From positions 56,156 through 120,155 of the forward strand of contig DATIWB010000102.1 in NCBI GenBank assembly GCA_035519675.1: a stretch of 64,000 nucleotides of DNA, written 5' to 3'. Below, piece after piece: positions 1 to 7,317 of this stretch. Each line of letters begins with the position of its first letter. Position 1 is the first letter of the stretch. Source of the stretch: RPRB01 sp035519675 (GTDB taxonomy: Bacteria > Myxococcota > Myxococcia > Myxococcales > Myxococcaceae). The position numbers were made by a program, and so were the translations under genes. The notes beneath the pieces were generated by a model. It saw only the letters and a list, made by a program, of their open reading frames with translations. It did not search any database and was not told the origin of the DNA.

Positions 1-607
1 GGAGCGCCAGCGAGTAGAGGGCCAGGGTGATGGAGGGCAGGAGCAGCGAGCGCAGCCCGCTCGCGGTCAGGAGCCCGGTGGTCCAGGGCCCGACCGACAC
101 CACCTGCCCCCGGCCGGAGGAGGGGAGCCACTGCAGCTGGACGGCGAAGAGGAAGATCAGCAGCAGCCCGACCAGAAACGTTGGCACCGAGAGCCCGGCC
201 AGCGAGCCGCCGAGGATGATCTTGCTCAGCACCGAGCCGCGCCGGAGCGCGGTGTAGATGCCGAGCGGAACGCCGAGGAGGAGCGTGAGCAGCATCGCCA
301 GCCCCGACAGCTCCACGCTCGCCGGCAGCCGCTCGGCCAGCAGCTCACCCACCGGGATGCCCAGGCGGTAGGACACGCCGAGCTGCCCGTGGACGACCCG
401 CCCCAGGTAGCGGCCGTACTGGACGACGAAGGGCCGGTCGAGCCCGAGCTCGCCGCGCATCGCCTCCCGCTCCTCGCTGGTGGCGTTCTGCCCGAGCATG
501 TTGTTCACCGGGTCGCCGAGCTTGGTGGAGACCGCGAAGGCCAGCAGGCCCACCACCAGCATCACGCCCAGCCCCTGGAGCAGGCGGGTGAGGATCCCGG
601 CGATCAC
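1..607 (-). CDS. Peptide ABC transporter permease, DppB/OppB type (partial)
   Basis: Inner-membrane permease of a dipeptide/oligopeptide ABC importer. About 202 N-terminal residues are present and the gene runs off the left edge. The GTG start at 607 overlaps the TGA of the upstream binding-protein gene (GTGA), so the two are translationally coupled. The protein starts with a membrane helix, has a periplasmic segment with the DppB-typical phrase GLDRPFVVQYGRYL near residue 55, and then alternating membrane helices. The family is usually about 310-330 residues, so roughly a third is missing. The EAA loop that contacts the ATPase lies outside the window. Substrate class is inferred from the partner binding protein. 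Confidence 0.88.
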   Translation of the reverse strand, partial: MIAGILTRLLQGLGVMLVVGLLAFAVSTKLGDPVNNMLGQNATSEEREAMRGELGLDRPFVVQYGRYLGRVVHGQLGVSYRLGIPVGELLAERLPASVELSGLAMLLTLLLGVPLGIYTALRRGSVLSKIILGGSLAGLSVPTFLVGLLLIFLFAVQLQWLPSSGRGQVVSVGPWTTGLLTASGLRSLLLPSITLALYSLAL

Positions 608-2184
608 TGACGCATCTTCACGAACCGGAGCTGCACCCGGTCACGCGGATCCGGAACCACGTCGACCGTGTCCCGCGCTCCCCAGATGATCAGCTGCTCG
701 TGGAGCGGGAGATGACCGAAGTCCTCCTTGTGTATCCGCAGCACCTCGGAGATCAGCTGACGCCGCTTCGTCTGGTCCATCTCCACGCGGATCTGGCTCA
801 CCAGCTCCTCCACCTTCGGGTTGGTGTAGCGGCCGCCGTTCCATGCCCCGCTGCCCTCGAGCGTCATGGTCATCACCGGGAGCAGGGTGGCCATCGCGTC
901 CGCCGTCTCCGGACTGAAGCCGAGCAGGAAGAGGCTGGTGTTGTTGTTCGACTTCTTGAGGATCTTGTCGAAGTGCTTCGACTTGGTCTGGGCGTTCAGA
1001 GCGACCTTGACGCCCACCCGGGCGAGCATCGGGACCAGCGACTGGCAGATGGCCTCGTCGTTGATGTACCGGTCGTTGGGGCAGTCGAGGGTTACCGGGA
1101 ACCCGTCGGGAAAGCCGGCCTCGGCGAGCAGCTTGCGCGAGGCCGCCGGGTCGTACGGGTAGCGCTCCCGCAGCTTCGGGTCGTAGCCCTCGGTGGCCTC
1201 GGGGATGATCAGCCCGGTGGGCGCGGCCATCCCGCGCATCACCTTGGCGCGGATCGCCTCCTCGTCGATGGCCTGGTACACGGCGCGCCGGACGCGGACG
1301 TCCTTGAAGGGATTCTTCTTCGAGCCCGGCATGTCCAGCGATTCGTCCCGCCACTGGTCCATGCCGAGGAACACGACCCGGAGCTCGGGCCGCCTGATGA
1401 CGCGGAAGCCCTTCTGACCCTCGACCCGGGCGACGTCCTGGGGCGCCACCGGGTAGGCGAGGTCCACCTCGCCGGAGATGAGGGCCGCGAGCCTCGTCGC
1501 GGCGTTGGCGATCGGCCGGAACTCGGCCCGGGTGATGGCGTACTTCTTGTTCGGGAGGTCCCACCACTTCGGGAAGGGGACCAGCACGGTGCGCGTGTCG
1601 GGGACGCGCTCCACGACCTGGAACGGCCCGGTGCCGTTCTCGTGCCGGGTGGCGTAGGTCTCCTCGCTCAGGCCCTGCACCGGCTCGGTGGTGGCGTGCT
1701 GCTCGCACCACTTCTTCGACATGATGAAGTGCTCGGAGAGGTTCCGGAGCAGGATCGGGTCGGGGCCGTCGGTGACGTACTCGATCGTGTAGTCGTCGAT
1801 CTTCTTGACGCTCTTGATGGTCGAGACGTGCGAGCTCATCACCGAGTTCTTCGACTTCTGCCGGTTGTACGAGAACACCACGTCGTCGGCGGTGAACGGC
1901 GTGCCGTCGTGGAAGGTGACGCCCCTCCGCAGCTGGAATCGCCAGGTGGTGGGGTTCACCGCCTTCCAGCTGGCGGCGAGGGCCGGCTCGGGCTCGAGCT
2001 TCTCGTTGAAGCGGACCAGCCCCTCGTGGATGTTGTTCTTGAAGGAGTTGGAGAGCGCCTCGTCCGCCGAGTGCGGGTCGAGGGTGAGGAGATCGCCGAT
2101 CGAGGCGTAGCGGAAGGTCTGGGACCTCGCCGAGCCCACGACGAGCAGCGCTCCGAGCAGCACGACTCCAGGCGGTCGACGCAT
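604..2184 (-). CDS. Extracellular solute-binding protein, family 5 (peptide ABC transporter)
   Basis: Periplasmic substrate-binding protein of 526 residues for a peptide/nickel-type ABC importer (SBP_bac_5). The ATG at 2184 is chosen because a strong ribosome site (GGGAGGGG) lies just upstream and a signal peptide (MRRPPGVVLLGALLVVGSARS) follows; a longer TTG form from 2313 would bury it. The mature protein opens with the family phrase LLTLDPHSADEA and later has LRRGVTFHDGTPFTADDVVF, the family-5 hallmark. It lacks a lipobox, so it should be soluble. It is coupled to the permease downstream. Peptide specificity is inferred from the family and cannot be read from sequence. Confidence 0.93.
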   Translation of the reverse strand: MRRPPGVVLLGALLVVGSARSQTFRYASIGDLLTLDPHSADEALSNSFKNNIHEGLVRFNEKLEPEPALAASWKAVNPTTWRFQLRRGVTFHDGTPFTADDVVFSYNRQKSKNSVMSSHVSTIKSVKKIDDYTIEYVTDGPDPILLRNLSEHFIMSKKWCEQHATTEPVQGLSEETYATRHENGTGPFQVVERVPDTRTVLVPFPKWWDLPNKKYAITRAEFRPIANAATRLAALISGEVDLAYPVAPQDVARVEGQKGFRVIRRPELRVVFLGMDQWRDESLDMPGSKKNPFKDVRVRRAVYQAIDEEAIRAKVMRGMAAPTGLIIPEATEGYDPKLRERYPYDPAASRKLLAEAGFPDGFPVTLDCPNDRYINDEAICQSLVPMLARVGVKVALNAQTKSKHFDKILKKSNNNTSLFLLGFSPETADAMATLLPVMTMTLEGSGAWNGGRYTNPKVEELVSQIRVEMDQTKRRQLISEVLRIHKEDFGHLPLHEQLIIWGARDTVDVVPDPRDRVQLRFVKMRQ

Positions 2185-2338
2185 CGGTGGCCCCTCCCAG
2201 GCCCGAGTTCCAGCTCCGTGCTGAGGGTAGCCCAGGTCGCCGGGAGGCAGAACGGCTTCCCTCAGACGTCCGTGGCGGCCCAGGTGTTCCTCGAGCCGCC
2301 AATCCGCGGGCAAGCGGACCCCAGAGGCCCTTTGGCGC

Positions 2339-3109
2339 TCAGCGCGACGCCAGCGGGGTCCGGCGCACGAACACGTACGGCACTCCGTCGTTCCCCCACC
2401 TCTGCGCTCCGGTGACGTCGAATCCCCGTTCCCAGAAGCGCAGGCCGACGTCGTCGAGCATCAGCTCGCTGGTGGCGTAGGTCGCGCCTCCGTGCGTGCT
2501 CGGGCACCCCCGGCCACTGGTGCCGCCGCGGAGGACCCTGCCCTCGGCGCGGAGGGCGACCGCGCAGCCCACCCGCTCCACCAGCTCATCCCGGGCGAAG
2601 CGCGGTGGCCCGCCCCGGGAGCACGCGCCCACTGCTGCCCCGGGGTTCTCGAGCTCGAACACCCGGGACACGGCCGCCGACTCGATCGGCTCGCCCGCCT
2701 CGAGCGCGTACACCCGCTGCCGGATGGGGGTGTCGGGCGCGGCAAGCCGGGTCTGCTCGACGTAGAGCACCCGAGGGCCGAGCGCCGGCACGTCCGCCGC
2801 ACAGGCCACCAGCTGGATGGCCGGATGCCCCGGCGAGCTCCGGGCCTGGTCCGCCGAATCGAACCGTCCCTCGAGGAGGCGGTAGGTGAGGTCGGCCGCC
2901 CCGGCGGGCGCAACGCGAGGAGGAGCACCCGTGGTGGGCGCCGGGGTCGCGCAGCCGAGCCCCAGCAGGGCCACGGCGCAGGCGCTCTTCGACAGGATTC
3001 GGAGACGTCGCTGGAGGAGGCGCAGGGCCCGGAGGTTACCATCCGCCTCGGCGCGGCAGCCCTCGCACACCGGCTCCGGATCGGCGCTCCTCTCGGAGAA
3101 GCGCCCCAC
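2339..3109 (-). CDS. CpcT/CpeT family protein, probably membrane-anchored or a lipoprotein
   Basis: A 256-residue protein whose C-terminal 180 residues match the CpcT/CpeT family, known from cyanobacterial phycobiliprotein lyases. The family landmarks are in order: RVLYVEQTRL, PIRQRVYAL, the GRGCPSTHGGATYATSELML segment and the terminal FWERGFD..W....PYVFVR. An N-terminal hydrophobic stretch ends in LLGLGC, which resembles a lipobox. The start is uncertain: the GTG at 3109 has a GGGGGAAG site but gives an unusually long 40-residue lead-in. It lies 39 bases after nuoB. A bilin role is unlikely here since nothing phototrophic is nearby; the function is unknown. Confidence 0.75.
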   Translation of the reverse strand: MGRFSERSADPEPVCEGCRAEADGNLRALRLLQRRLRILSKSACAVALLGLGCATPAPTTGAPPRVAPAGAADLTYRLLEGRFDSADQARSSPGHPAIQLVACAADVPALGPRVLYVEQTRLAAPDTPIRQRVYALEAGEPIESAAVSRVFELENPGAAVGACSRGGPPRFARDELVERVGCAVALRAEGRVLRGGTSGRGCPSTHGGATYATSELMLDDVGLRFWERGFDVTGAQRWGNDGVPYVFVRRTPLASR

Positions 3110-3148
3110 GCTTCCCCCAGCACCGCACGCTCCGGGGATGCCTCTCGG

Positions 3149-3736
3149 TCAGCGCTTGCCGGAGCCGAGCCCCTTCTCGTGGGGGTACGTCTTCAGCAGG
3201 TCGAGCCCCAGCTCCGGCTCGCTCGGGCCGGTGCCGCCGATGCGATGCACCTGCCGCTGGATCTTGTCCTGGAGCAGGATCAGCCCGTCGAGCACCTGCT
3301 CCGGGCGCGGCGGGCACCCCGGGATGTAGACGTCCACCGGGAGGATGCGGTCGATGCCCTGGAGCACCGCGTAGTTGTCGTAGAACCCGCCCGAGGAGGC
3401 GCACACCCCGAAGCTGACCACCCACTTCGGCTCGGCCATCTGCTCGTAGACGCGCTTGAGGATGGGCGCCTGCTTGAGATTGATGGTCCCCACCACCAGC
3501 AGCATGTCCGCCTGGCGGGGCGAGAAGCGCGGAAACTCGGCGCCGAAGCGGGCGATGTCGTACCGGCTCGCGGCGACCGACATGTACTCCATCCCGCAGC
3601 ACGCGGTGGCGAAAGGGTAAGTGAAGAGCGAGTACTTGCGCGCCCAGCCCAGCCCCTTGCTGACCATGCGCTCGAGGAAGCCCATCGCCTCGTCGCGACG
3701 GGTGGTGATGACTGGCGTGATGTCCGCGTCGGCCAT
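3149..3736 (-). CDS. nuoB: NADH-quinone oxidoreductase subunit B
   Basis: Peripheral-arm subunit of respiratory complex I that holds the terminal N2 [4Fe-4S] cluster next to the quinone site. At 195 residues it has normal length. The four cluster ligands are visible: the tandem Cys46-Cys47 (ATACCGMEY), Cys112 (GVCASSGG) and Cys141 (IPGCPPRP). It follows nuoA by 9 bases. No other nuo subunit lies downstream; the next gene is CpcT/CpeT-like. The remaining complex I genes must be elsewhere, an arrangement known in some Deltaproteobacteria. The C-terminal extension after the cluster domain (ending GLGSGKR) is within the family's range. Confidence 0.97.
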   Translation of the reverse strand: MADADITPVITTRRDEAMGFLERMVSKGLGWARKYSLFTYPFATACCGMEYMSVAASRYDIARFGAEFPRFSPRQADMLLVVGTINLKQAPILKRVYEQMAEPKWVVSFGVCASSGGFYDNYAVLQGIDRILPVDVYIPGCPPRPEQVLDGLILLQDKIQRQVHRIGGTGPSEPELGLDLLKTYPHEKGLGSGKR

Positions 3737-3745
3737 GGTCCTCTC

Positions 3746-4123
3746 TCAATCCTCCCAGTCCAGCGCGCCCTTCTTCCAGACGTACGCCAGGCCGATGACC
3801 AGGGTGACGGCGAAGACCAGCATCTCCACGTACCCGAACCAGCCCAGCGCCTTGAAGTTCACCGCCCACGGGTAGAGGAACACCGTCTCCACGTCGAAGA
3901 CGATGAAGAGCAGGGCGACCACGTAGAACTTCACCGCGAAGCGCTGGCGGGCCGTGCCGGGCGAGGGCTCGCTCCCCGCCTCGAAGATGGTCGACTTGAC
4001 GGCCGACGGGCGCTTGGGGCCGAGGAGGGCGGAGGCGAAGCTGACCAGGGCGCCCATGCCTCCGGCGAGGAGGAGCACCGCGAGCAGCGGTCCGTACGGG
4101 GCGAGTGCGGTGTCGGGGGTCAT
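3746..4123 (-). CDS. nuoA: NADH-quinone oxidoreductase subunit A
   Basis: Small membrane subunit of complex I, 125 residues with three transmembrane helices. Family landmarks are FEAGSEPSPGTARQRF in the first loop, VKFYVVALLFIVFDVETVFLYPWA spanning the conserved acidic helix (given only as a location, about residues 70-95) and the third helix near the end. The ATG at 4123 is preferred. A TTG at 4165 would add 14 residues and overlap the TGA of the PHP gene upstream, so coupling from that codon is possible but gives an atypical N-terminus. It forms an operon with nuoB. Confidence 0.95.
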   Translation of the reverse strand: MTPDTALAPYGPLLAVLLLAGGMGALVSFASALLGPKRPSAVKSTIFEAGSEPSPGTARQRFAVKFYVVALLFIVFDVETVFLYPWAVNFKALGWFGYVEMLVFAVTLVIGLAYVWKKGALDWED

Positions 4124-4161
4124 CGGAGCGGGCGCATAGAACAGCGGGGCACCGCGGGGTG

Positions 4162-4986
4162 TCAACGCCGGGAAGCGGCCCGGGCCTCCAGTCGTGCGAA
4201 GTGTGAGGGGTCGAGCGACACCATCCCCAGCTGCCGGTCCGGCGTCACCCGCGGCCCGTGGTAGTCGCTGCCCGCGGTGGGGACGAGGCCCAGCGCCTCC
4301 GCCTGGCGGAGGAAGGCCTCGCGCTGGCTGGGCACGTGATCGGGGTGGAAGATCTCCAGCCCGTCGAGGCCGGCCTTGGCCAGCCGCTCCAGGGTGTAGC
4401 CCGAGACCTTGCTCGAGCCCGGGTGGGCGACGGTCGCGGTGCCCCCGGCCCGGTGGAGCATGGCGATGGCCTCCTCGGCGGGAAGCCGGAAGCGGTCGAC
4501 CCAGCCGGGCTTTCCGTCGCCGAGAAAGCGGTCGAACGCCTCGCGGCTGGAGGTGACGTATCCGCGGGCCAGCAGCGCGAGCGCCAGGTGGGGCCGGCCC
4601 AGGTGCGCGCCCGCGGCGAGCCGCTCCACCTCTTCCAGGGTCACCGGGAAGCCGATCTGGTTCATCCGCTCCACCATCCGTCCCATGCGCTCGGCACGCT
4701 CGTCGCGCAGCCGGTCGGAGAAGCTGGCCAGCCCCGGCTCGGTGGGATCCACGAAGTGCCCCAGGACGTGGACCTCGCGGCCCTCGGCCTCGGTGGAAAC
4801 CTCGATTCCGGGTACCAACCGGATTCCCTGTGCCTCGGCGGCAGCCTTGGCCCGGGCGAGCCCCCGCACCGTGTCGTGGTCGGTCACCGCCAGCGTCGTG
4901 ACCCCGGATGACCGCGCCCGGGCAAGCAGGTCCTCCGGCGACAGCTCACCGTCGCTTGCCGTGGTGTGGGAATGGAGGTCAATCAT
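4162..4986 (-). CDS. PHP-domain phosphoesterase, TrpH/RNase AM type
   Basis: A stand-alone PHP metallophosphoesterase of 274 residues, the usual length for the TrpH (YciV) group that hydrolyses 3',5'-nucleoside bisphosphates and trims RNA 5' ends. Metal-site motifs are complete: MIDLHSHTTASDGE at the N-terminus, AVTDHDTV, GIEVST, HVLGHF, HPGSSK near residue 190 and SDYHGP near residue 250. The ATG at 4986 places the first metal motif at residue 1-10, as in homologues. It is the first gene of the leftward nuoAB unit and is divergent from the Rrf2 regulator. The exact substrate is inferred from the subfamily. Confidence 0.9.
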   Translation of the reverse strand: MIDLHSHTTASDGELSPEDLLARARSSGVTTLAVTDHDTVRGLARAKAAAEAQGIRLVPGIEVSTEAEGREVHVLGHFVDPTEPGLASFSDRLRDERAERMGRMVERMNQIGFPVTLEEVERLAAGAHLGRPHLALALLARGYVTSSREAFDRFLGDGKPGWVDRFRLPAEEAIAMLHRAGGTATVAHPGSSKVSGYTLERLAKAGLDGLEIFHPDHVPSQREAFLRQAEALGLVPTAGSDYHGPRVTPDRQLGMVSLDPSHFARLEARAASRR

Positions 4987-4998
4987 CGGAACGCCGCG

Positions 4999-5027
4999 TT
5001 GAAATGTGGACCCCTGGGGCCTATAAT
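4999..5027 (+). promoter_or_regulatory. Sigma-70-type promoter of the Rrf2 regulator gene
   Basis: TTGAAA at 4999-5004 and TATAAT at 5022-5027 are separated by exactly 17 bases, close to the housekeeping consensus and striking in such GC-rich DNA. The predicted transcription start is near 5034, about 29 bases before the regulator's ATG. The operator-like palindrome at 5035-5054 begins right at that start. Confidence 0.82.
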
Positions 5028-5034
5028 TACTCAA

Positions 5035-5054
5035 CTGCTCGAATTCTCAAGCAG
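5035..5054 (+). promoter_or_regulatory. Imperfect palindrome, likely Rrf2 operator
   Basis: CTGCT at 5035-5039 and AGCAG at 5050-5054 form an inverted repeat around a GAATTC-containing centre; six of nine dyad positions match over the inner 18 bases. It starts at the predicted transcription start, where a bound dimer would block initiation. Rrf2 proteins typically autoregulate through such dyads. It also lies upstream of the divergent PHP-nuoA-nuoB unit. Binding by this regulator is inferred. Confidence 0.5.
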
Positions 5055-5062
5055 ATTCTCCC

Positions 5063-5536
5063 ATGCAGCACCCCCTGCAGATCTCCCGGCGCATCGAGTA
5101 TGGCCTCCGGGCCATGGTCTGTCTGGCCGCCCAGCCGGAGGGCCGGGTGATGCCGTTCCGGGAGATTGCCCGGCGGATGAACGTTCCGCAGGACTTCCTG
5201 GCGAAGATCCTCAAGCAGCTGGTCACCCGGCAGCTGGCGATGAGCACCCGGGGCGCCCGCGGTGGGTACCGGCTTGCCCGGCCCGCCCGGGAGATCTCCT
5301 TTCTCGAGGTCATCGAGGCGGTCGAGGGGCCGGTGGTGGTCAACCTCTGTCAGGACGGGCACGACGCCTGCCGGCTGTCGCGAGGCTGCACGCTGTACGG
5401 GGTCTGGAAGCGCGGCCAGGAGCGAATGCTCGACGTGTACCGCACCGCCACGCTGGACCAGCTGGCCATGGCCGAGCTGAAGGCCTCGGACCTGGCGGTG
5501 GTGCCTTTGCCTCCCGCCGCGGCGGCGGGGGCCTAG
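5063..5536 (+). CDS. Rrf2 family Fe-S transcriptional regulator
   Basis: A 157-residue winged-helix repressor of the Rrf2 family (IscR, NsrR, RsrR, CymR). The N-terminus has the family pattern ISRRIEYGLRAMVCLA, then the helix-turn-helix (FREIARRMNVPQDFLAKIL) and the wing STRGARGGYRLARP. Three cysteines, C96, C103 and C109 (C-x6-C-x5-C), are placed as in Fe-S-binding members, so it probably senses iron-sulfur status, nitric oxide or redox state. No isc or suf genes are adjacent. It has its own near-consensus promoter and a palindrome at the start site, which suggests autoregulation. There is little Shine-Dalgarno sequence before the ATG. Confidence 0.93.
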   Translation: MQHPLQISRRIEYGLRAMVCLAAQPEGRVMPFREIARRMNVPQDFLAKILKQLVTRQLAMSTRGARGGYRLARPAREISFLEVIEAVEGPVVVNLCQDGHDACRLSRGCTLYGVWKRGQERMLDVYRTATLDQLAMAELKASDLAVVPLPPAAAAGA

Positions 5537-5547
5537 GGACGTTCCCG

Positions 5548-5871
5548 ATGGGCCGTGACCCGATGCAGGCCCTGGAGCGCGACCTCCAGGCCGAGCGCGC
5601 CTCGGCCCTGGCGCGCATCAACGACCTCTTCCACAAGGCCCTCGAGGCCTGGGAGGCGCTCGAGGCCGGAGAGCTGCCGCCGCTGTCCTCGGCCGAGGCG
5701 GAGGCGGATCGCCGTTCCGAGCTCCGCGATCTGGCCGCGGAGCGGCTGTGGTGGCTGCTGGTGCAGCGCGAGACGGTGGGGCTGCGGGACCACCGCGAGC
5801 TGCTGAGCCGGATCCCGACGGAGATTCGTCTGCGGATCGGCCCGCGGCGCCGCGCGCCTACCCCGGGCTGA
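5548..5871 (+). CDS. Small conserved protein of unknown function (DUF6665-like?)
   Basis: A 107-residue soluble protein starting 11 bases after the Rrf2 gene, so probably co-transcribed with it. It is mostly helical and acidic in the middle, with a conserved-looking C-terminal phrase LVQRETVGLRDHRELL followed by IPTEIRLRIG. An E.ASALARI segment lies near residue 18. From memory this pattern resembles small proteins grouped as DUF6665, but that assignment is tentative. There is no signal peptide, membrane helix or metal motif. An ATG 15 bases downstream (MQALE) is an alternative start. Its function is unknown; a role with the Fe-S regulator is only a guess from position. Confidence 0.7.
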   Translation: MGRDPMQALERDLQAERASALARINDLFHKALEAWEALEAGELPPLSSAEAEADRRSELRDLAAERLWWLLVQRETVGLRDHRELLSRIPTEIRLRIGPRRRAPTPG

Positions 5872-5921
5872 GGCAGCGAAGAGTCAGCGGGCTGGCCCCG
5901 GCTCGGGAAGACAGTCCTGGG

Positions 5922-7235
5922 TCAGCGGACCGTCGTCGCGTCCTTGAACACCTTGCCGTCCTTCATCACGAAGACGACCTTCTCCAGCACCCGGACGTCC
6001 TTCAAGGGATCCGCGGCCACCGCGATGAGGTCCGCGTAGGCTCCGGGAGCGACGACGCCGAGCTGCCCCTTCATCCCCAGCATCTCGGCTGCCCGCGAGG
6101 TCGCGGACTGGATGGCCTGCATCGGGGTCATCCCGAACTCGACCATCCGCGGGAACTCCTGGGCCATCGATTCCGTCCAGGAGAAGCCGCCCACGTCGCT
6201 CCCGAAGGCGATCTTCACCCCGGCCTTCACCGCCCGGCGGAACGACGGGCCGTGCACCTCGGCGCGCTTGCGGTCGCGGCGACCCTCGGGAGTCCCCTCG
6301 GGCTCCCACGAATGGTAGTAGGCCGCGATCGTCGGGCACAGCCAGGTGCCCTGCTTCACCATCTGGGCCACGGCGGCGTCGTCCAGCTCCAGGCCGTGCT
6401 CGATGGAGTCGCAGCCGCCGTCGAGCGCGCGCTTCATCCCGATCCCCCCGTAGGCGTGGCAGGCGACCTTCTTCCCCCAGCCGTGCACCTCGTCGACGAT
6501 GGCCTTCAGCTCCTCGAGGGTGAGCGCGGGTTGGGAGACCAGGTTTCCGGCTCCGTCCACCCAGGAGCGGTGGGTCATGTAGACCTTGATCCAGTCGGCT
6601 CCGTGATCGAGCTGCTCGCGGGCGGCCTTTCGCGCCTCCCACGGTCCGTCGACGATCTGCACGCCCTTGGGCACCGCCACCTCCGGGGCGTAGCCCTCGA
6701 GCATGTACCCGCCGGTGCTGGAGATGGCCCGGGTGGCGACGAAGAGCCGGGGTCCGGGGATGAGGCCCTCGTCGATGGCCCGCTTGATGCCCACGTCGCC
6801 GTAGCCCGCGCCCTCGGTGTCGACGTCCCGGAGGGTGGTGAAGCCCTGCTCCAGCGCCCGGCGCACCGCCACGGTCGCTCGCGCCGCCCGGTAGGCGATG
6901 GGCTCCTTCAGCAGCTGCGCGTCGTAGCCCCCCTCGGAGGCCTCCTCGCCGTGGAGCATGATGTGGGTGTGGGAATCGATGAGGCCGGGAAGCACCGTCG
7001 CCCCGGAGAGGTCGAGGACCTTCGCCCCGGTCGGGATGCTGCTGCCTCCGACGCTCTCGATCCGGTTTCCCCGCACGACGATGACCTGGTTCGTCCTCGG
7101 GCTTCCCGAGACGCCGTCGATCAGGACCCCGGCCCGGATGACCGTCACCGGCTGTGGGGCCGGAGCTGAATCGCCGGCCAGCGCCGCGCGACAGACCAGT
7201 GACAGAAGCAGCATCCACCCACGACGAACCGGCAT
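5922..7235 (-). CDS. Secreted metal-dependent amidohydrolase
   Basis: A 437-residue amidohydrolase-superfamily enzyme with a signal peptide (MPVRRGWMLLLSLVCRAALA), so it probably acts in the periplasm. The binuclear metal site can be traced: SHTHIMLHG, DWIKVY (candidate carboxylated lysine), ACHAYGG, SIEHGLELDD and FGSDVGGF. The flanking beta-sandwich begins TVIRAGVLIDG and ends ADLIAVAADPLKDV, as in the imidazolonepropionase/Xaa-Pro dipeptidase-like group (COG1228). The ATG at 7235 follows an AGGAGGGG ribosome site. Family members cleave N-acylated or proline-terminal dipeptides or other amides; the substrate here cannot be read. Confidence 0.9.
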   Translation of the reverse strand: MPVRRGWMLLLSLVCRAALAGDSAPAPQPVTVIRAGVLIDGVSGSPRTNQVIVVRGNRIESVGGSSIPTGAKVLDLSGATVLPGLIDSHTHIMLHGEEASEGGYDAQLLKEPIAYRAARATVAVRRALEQGFTTLRDVDTEGAGYGDVGIKRAIDEGLIPGPRLFVATRAISSTGGYMLEGYAPEVAVPKGVQIVDGPWEARKAAREQLDHGADWIKVYMTHRSWVDGAGNLVSQPALTLEELKAIVDEVHGWGKKVACHAYGGIGMKRALDGGCDSIEHGLELDDAAVAQMVKQGTWLCPTIAAYYHSWEPEGTPEGRRDRKRAEVHGPSFRRAVKAGVKIAFGSDVGGFSWTESMAQEFPRMVEFGMTPMQAIQSATSRAAEMLGMKGQLGVVAPGAYADLIAVAADPLKDVRVLEKVVFVMKDGKVFKDATTVR

Positions 7236-7276
7236 GTCCCGCCCCTCCTGAGAGGGCACGGATGGTCCAGCATCCG

Positions 7277-7306
7277 CTGACCCGCAGCAAAGGCATTCGT
7301 GATAGT
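7277..7306 (+). promoter_or_regulatory. Possible promoter of the deoxyhypusine-synthase-like gene
   Basis: CTGACC (7277-7282) and GATAGT (7301-7306), 18 bases apart, each match the sigma-70 consensus at four of six positions. The predicted start near 7313 is only a few bases before the ATG at 7318, consistent with a very short leader and the absence of a Shine-Dalgarno sequence there. Confidence 0.3.
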
Positions 7307-7317
7307 CGGCGCGAGCC

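Noticed and set aside
2185..2338. Promoter TTCTGC-N17-TACCCT before the peptide-binding protein
   Set aside because: Only two of six -35 positions match the consensus; not better than chance in this composition.
3015..4264. Long plus-strand open frames opposite nuoB, nuoA and many other genes
   Set aside because: They are shadows of the GC-skewed codon use of the real genes, with Arg/Pro/Ala-rich translations and no domain.
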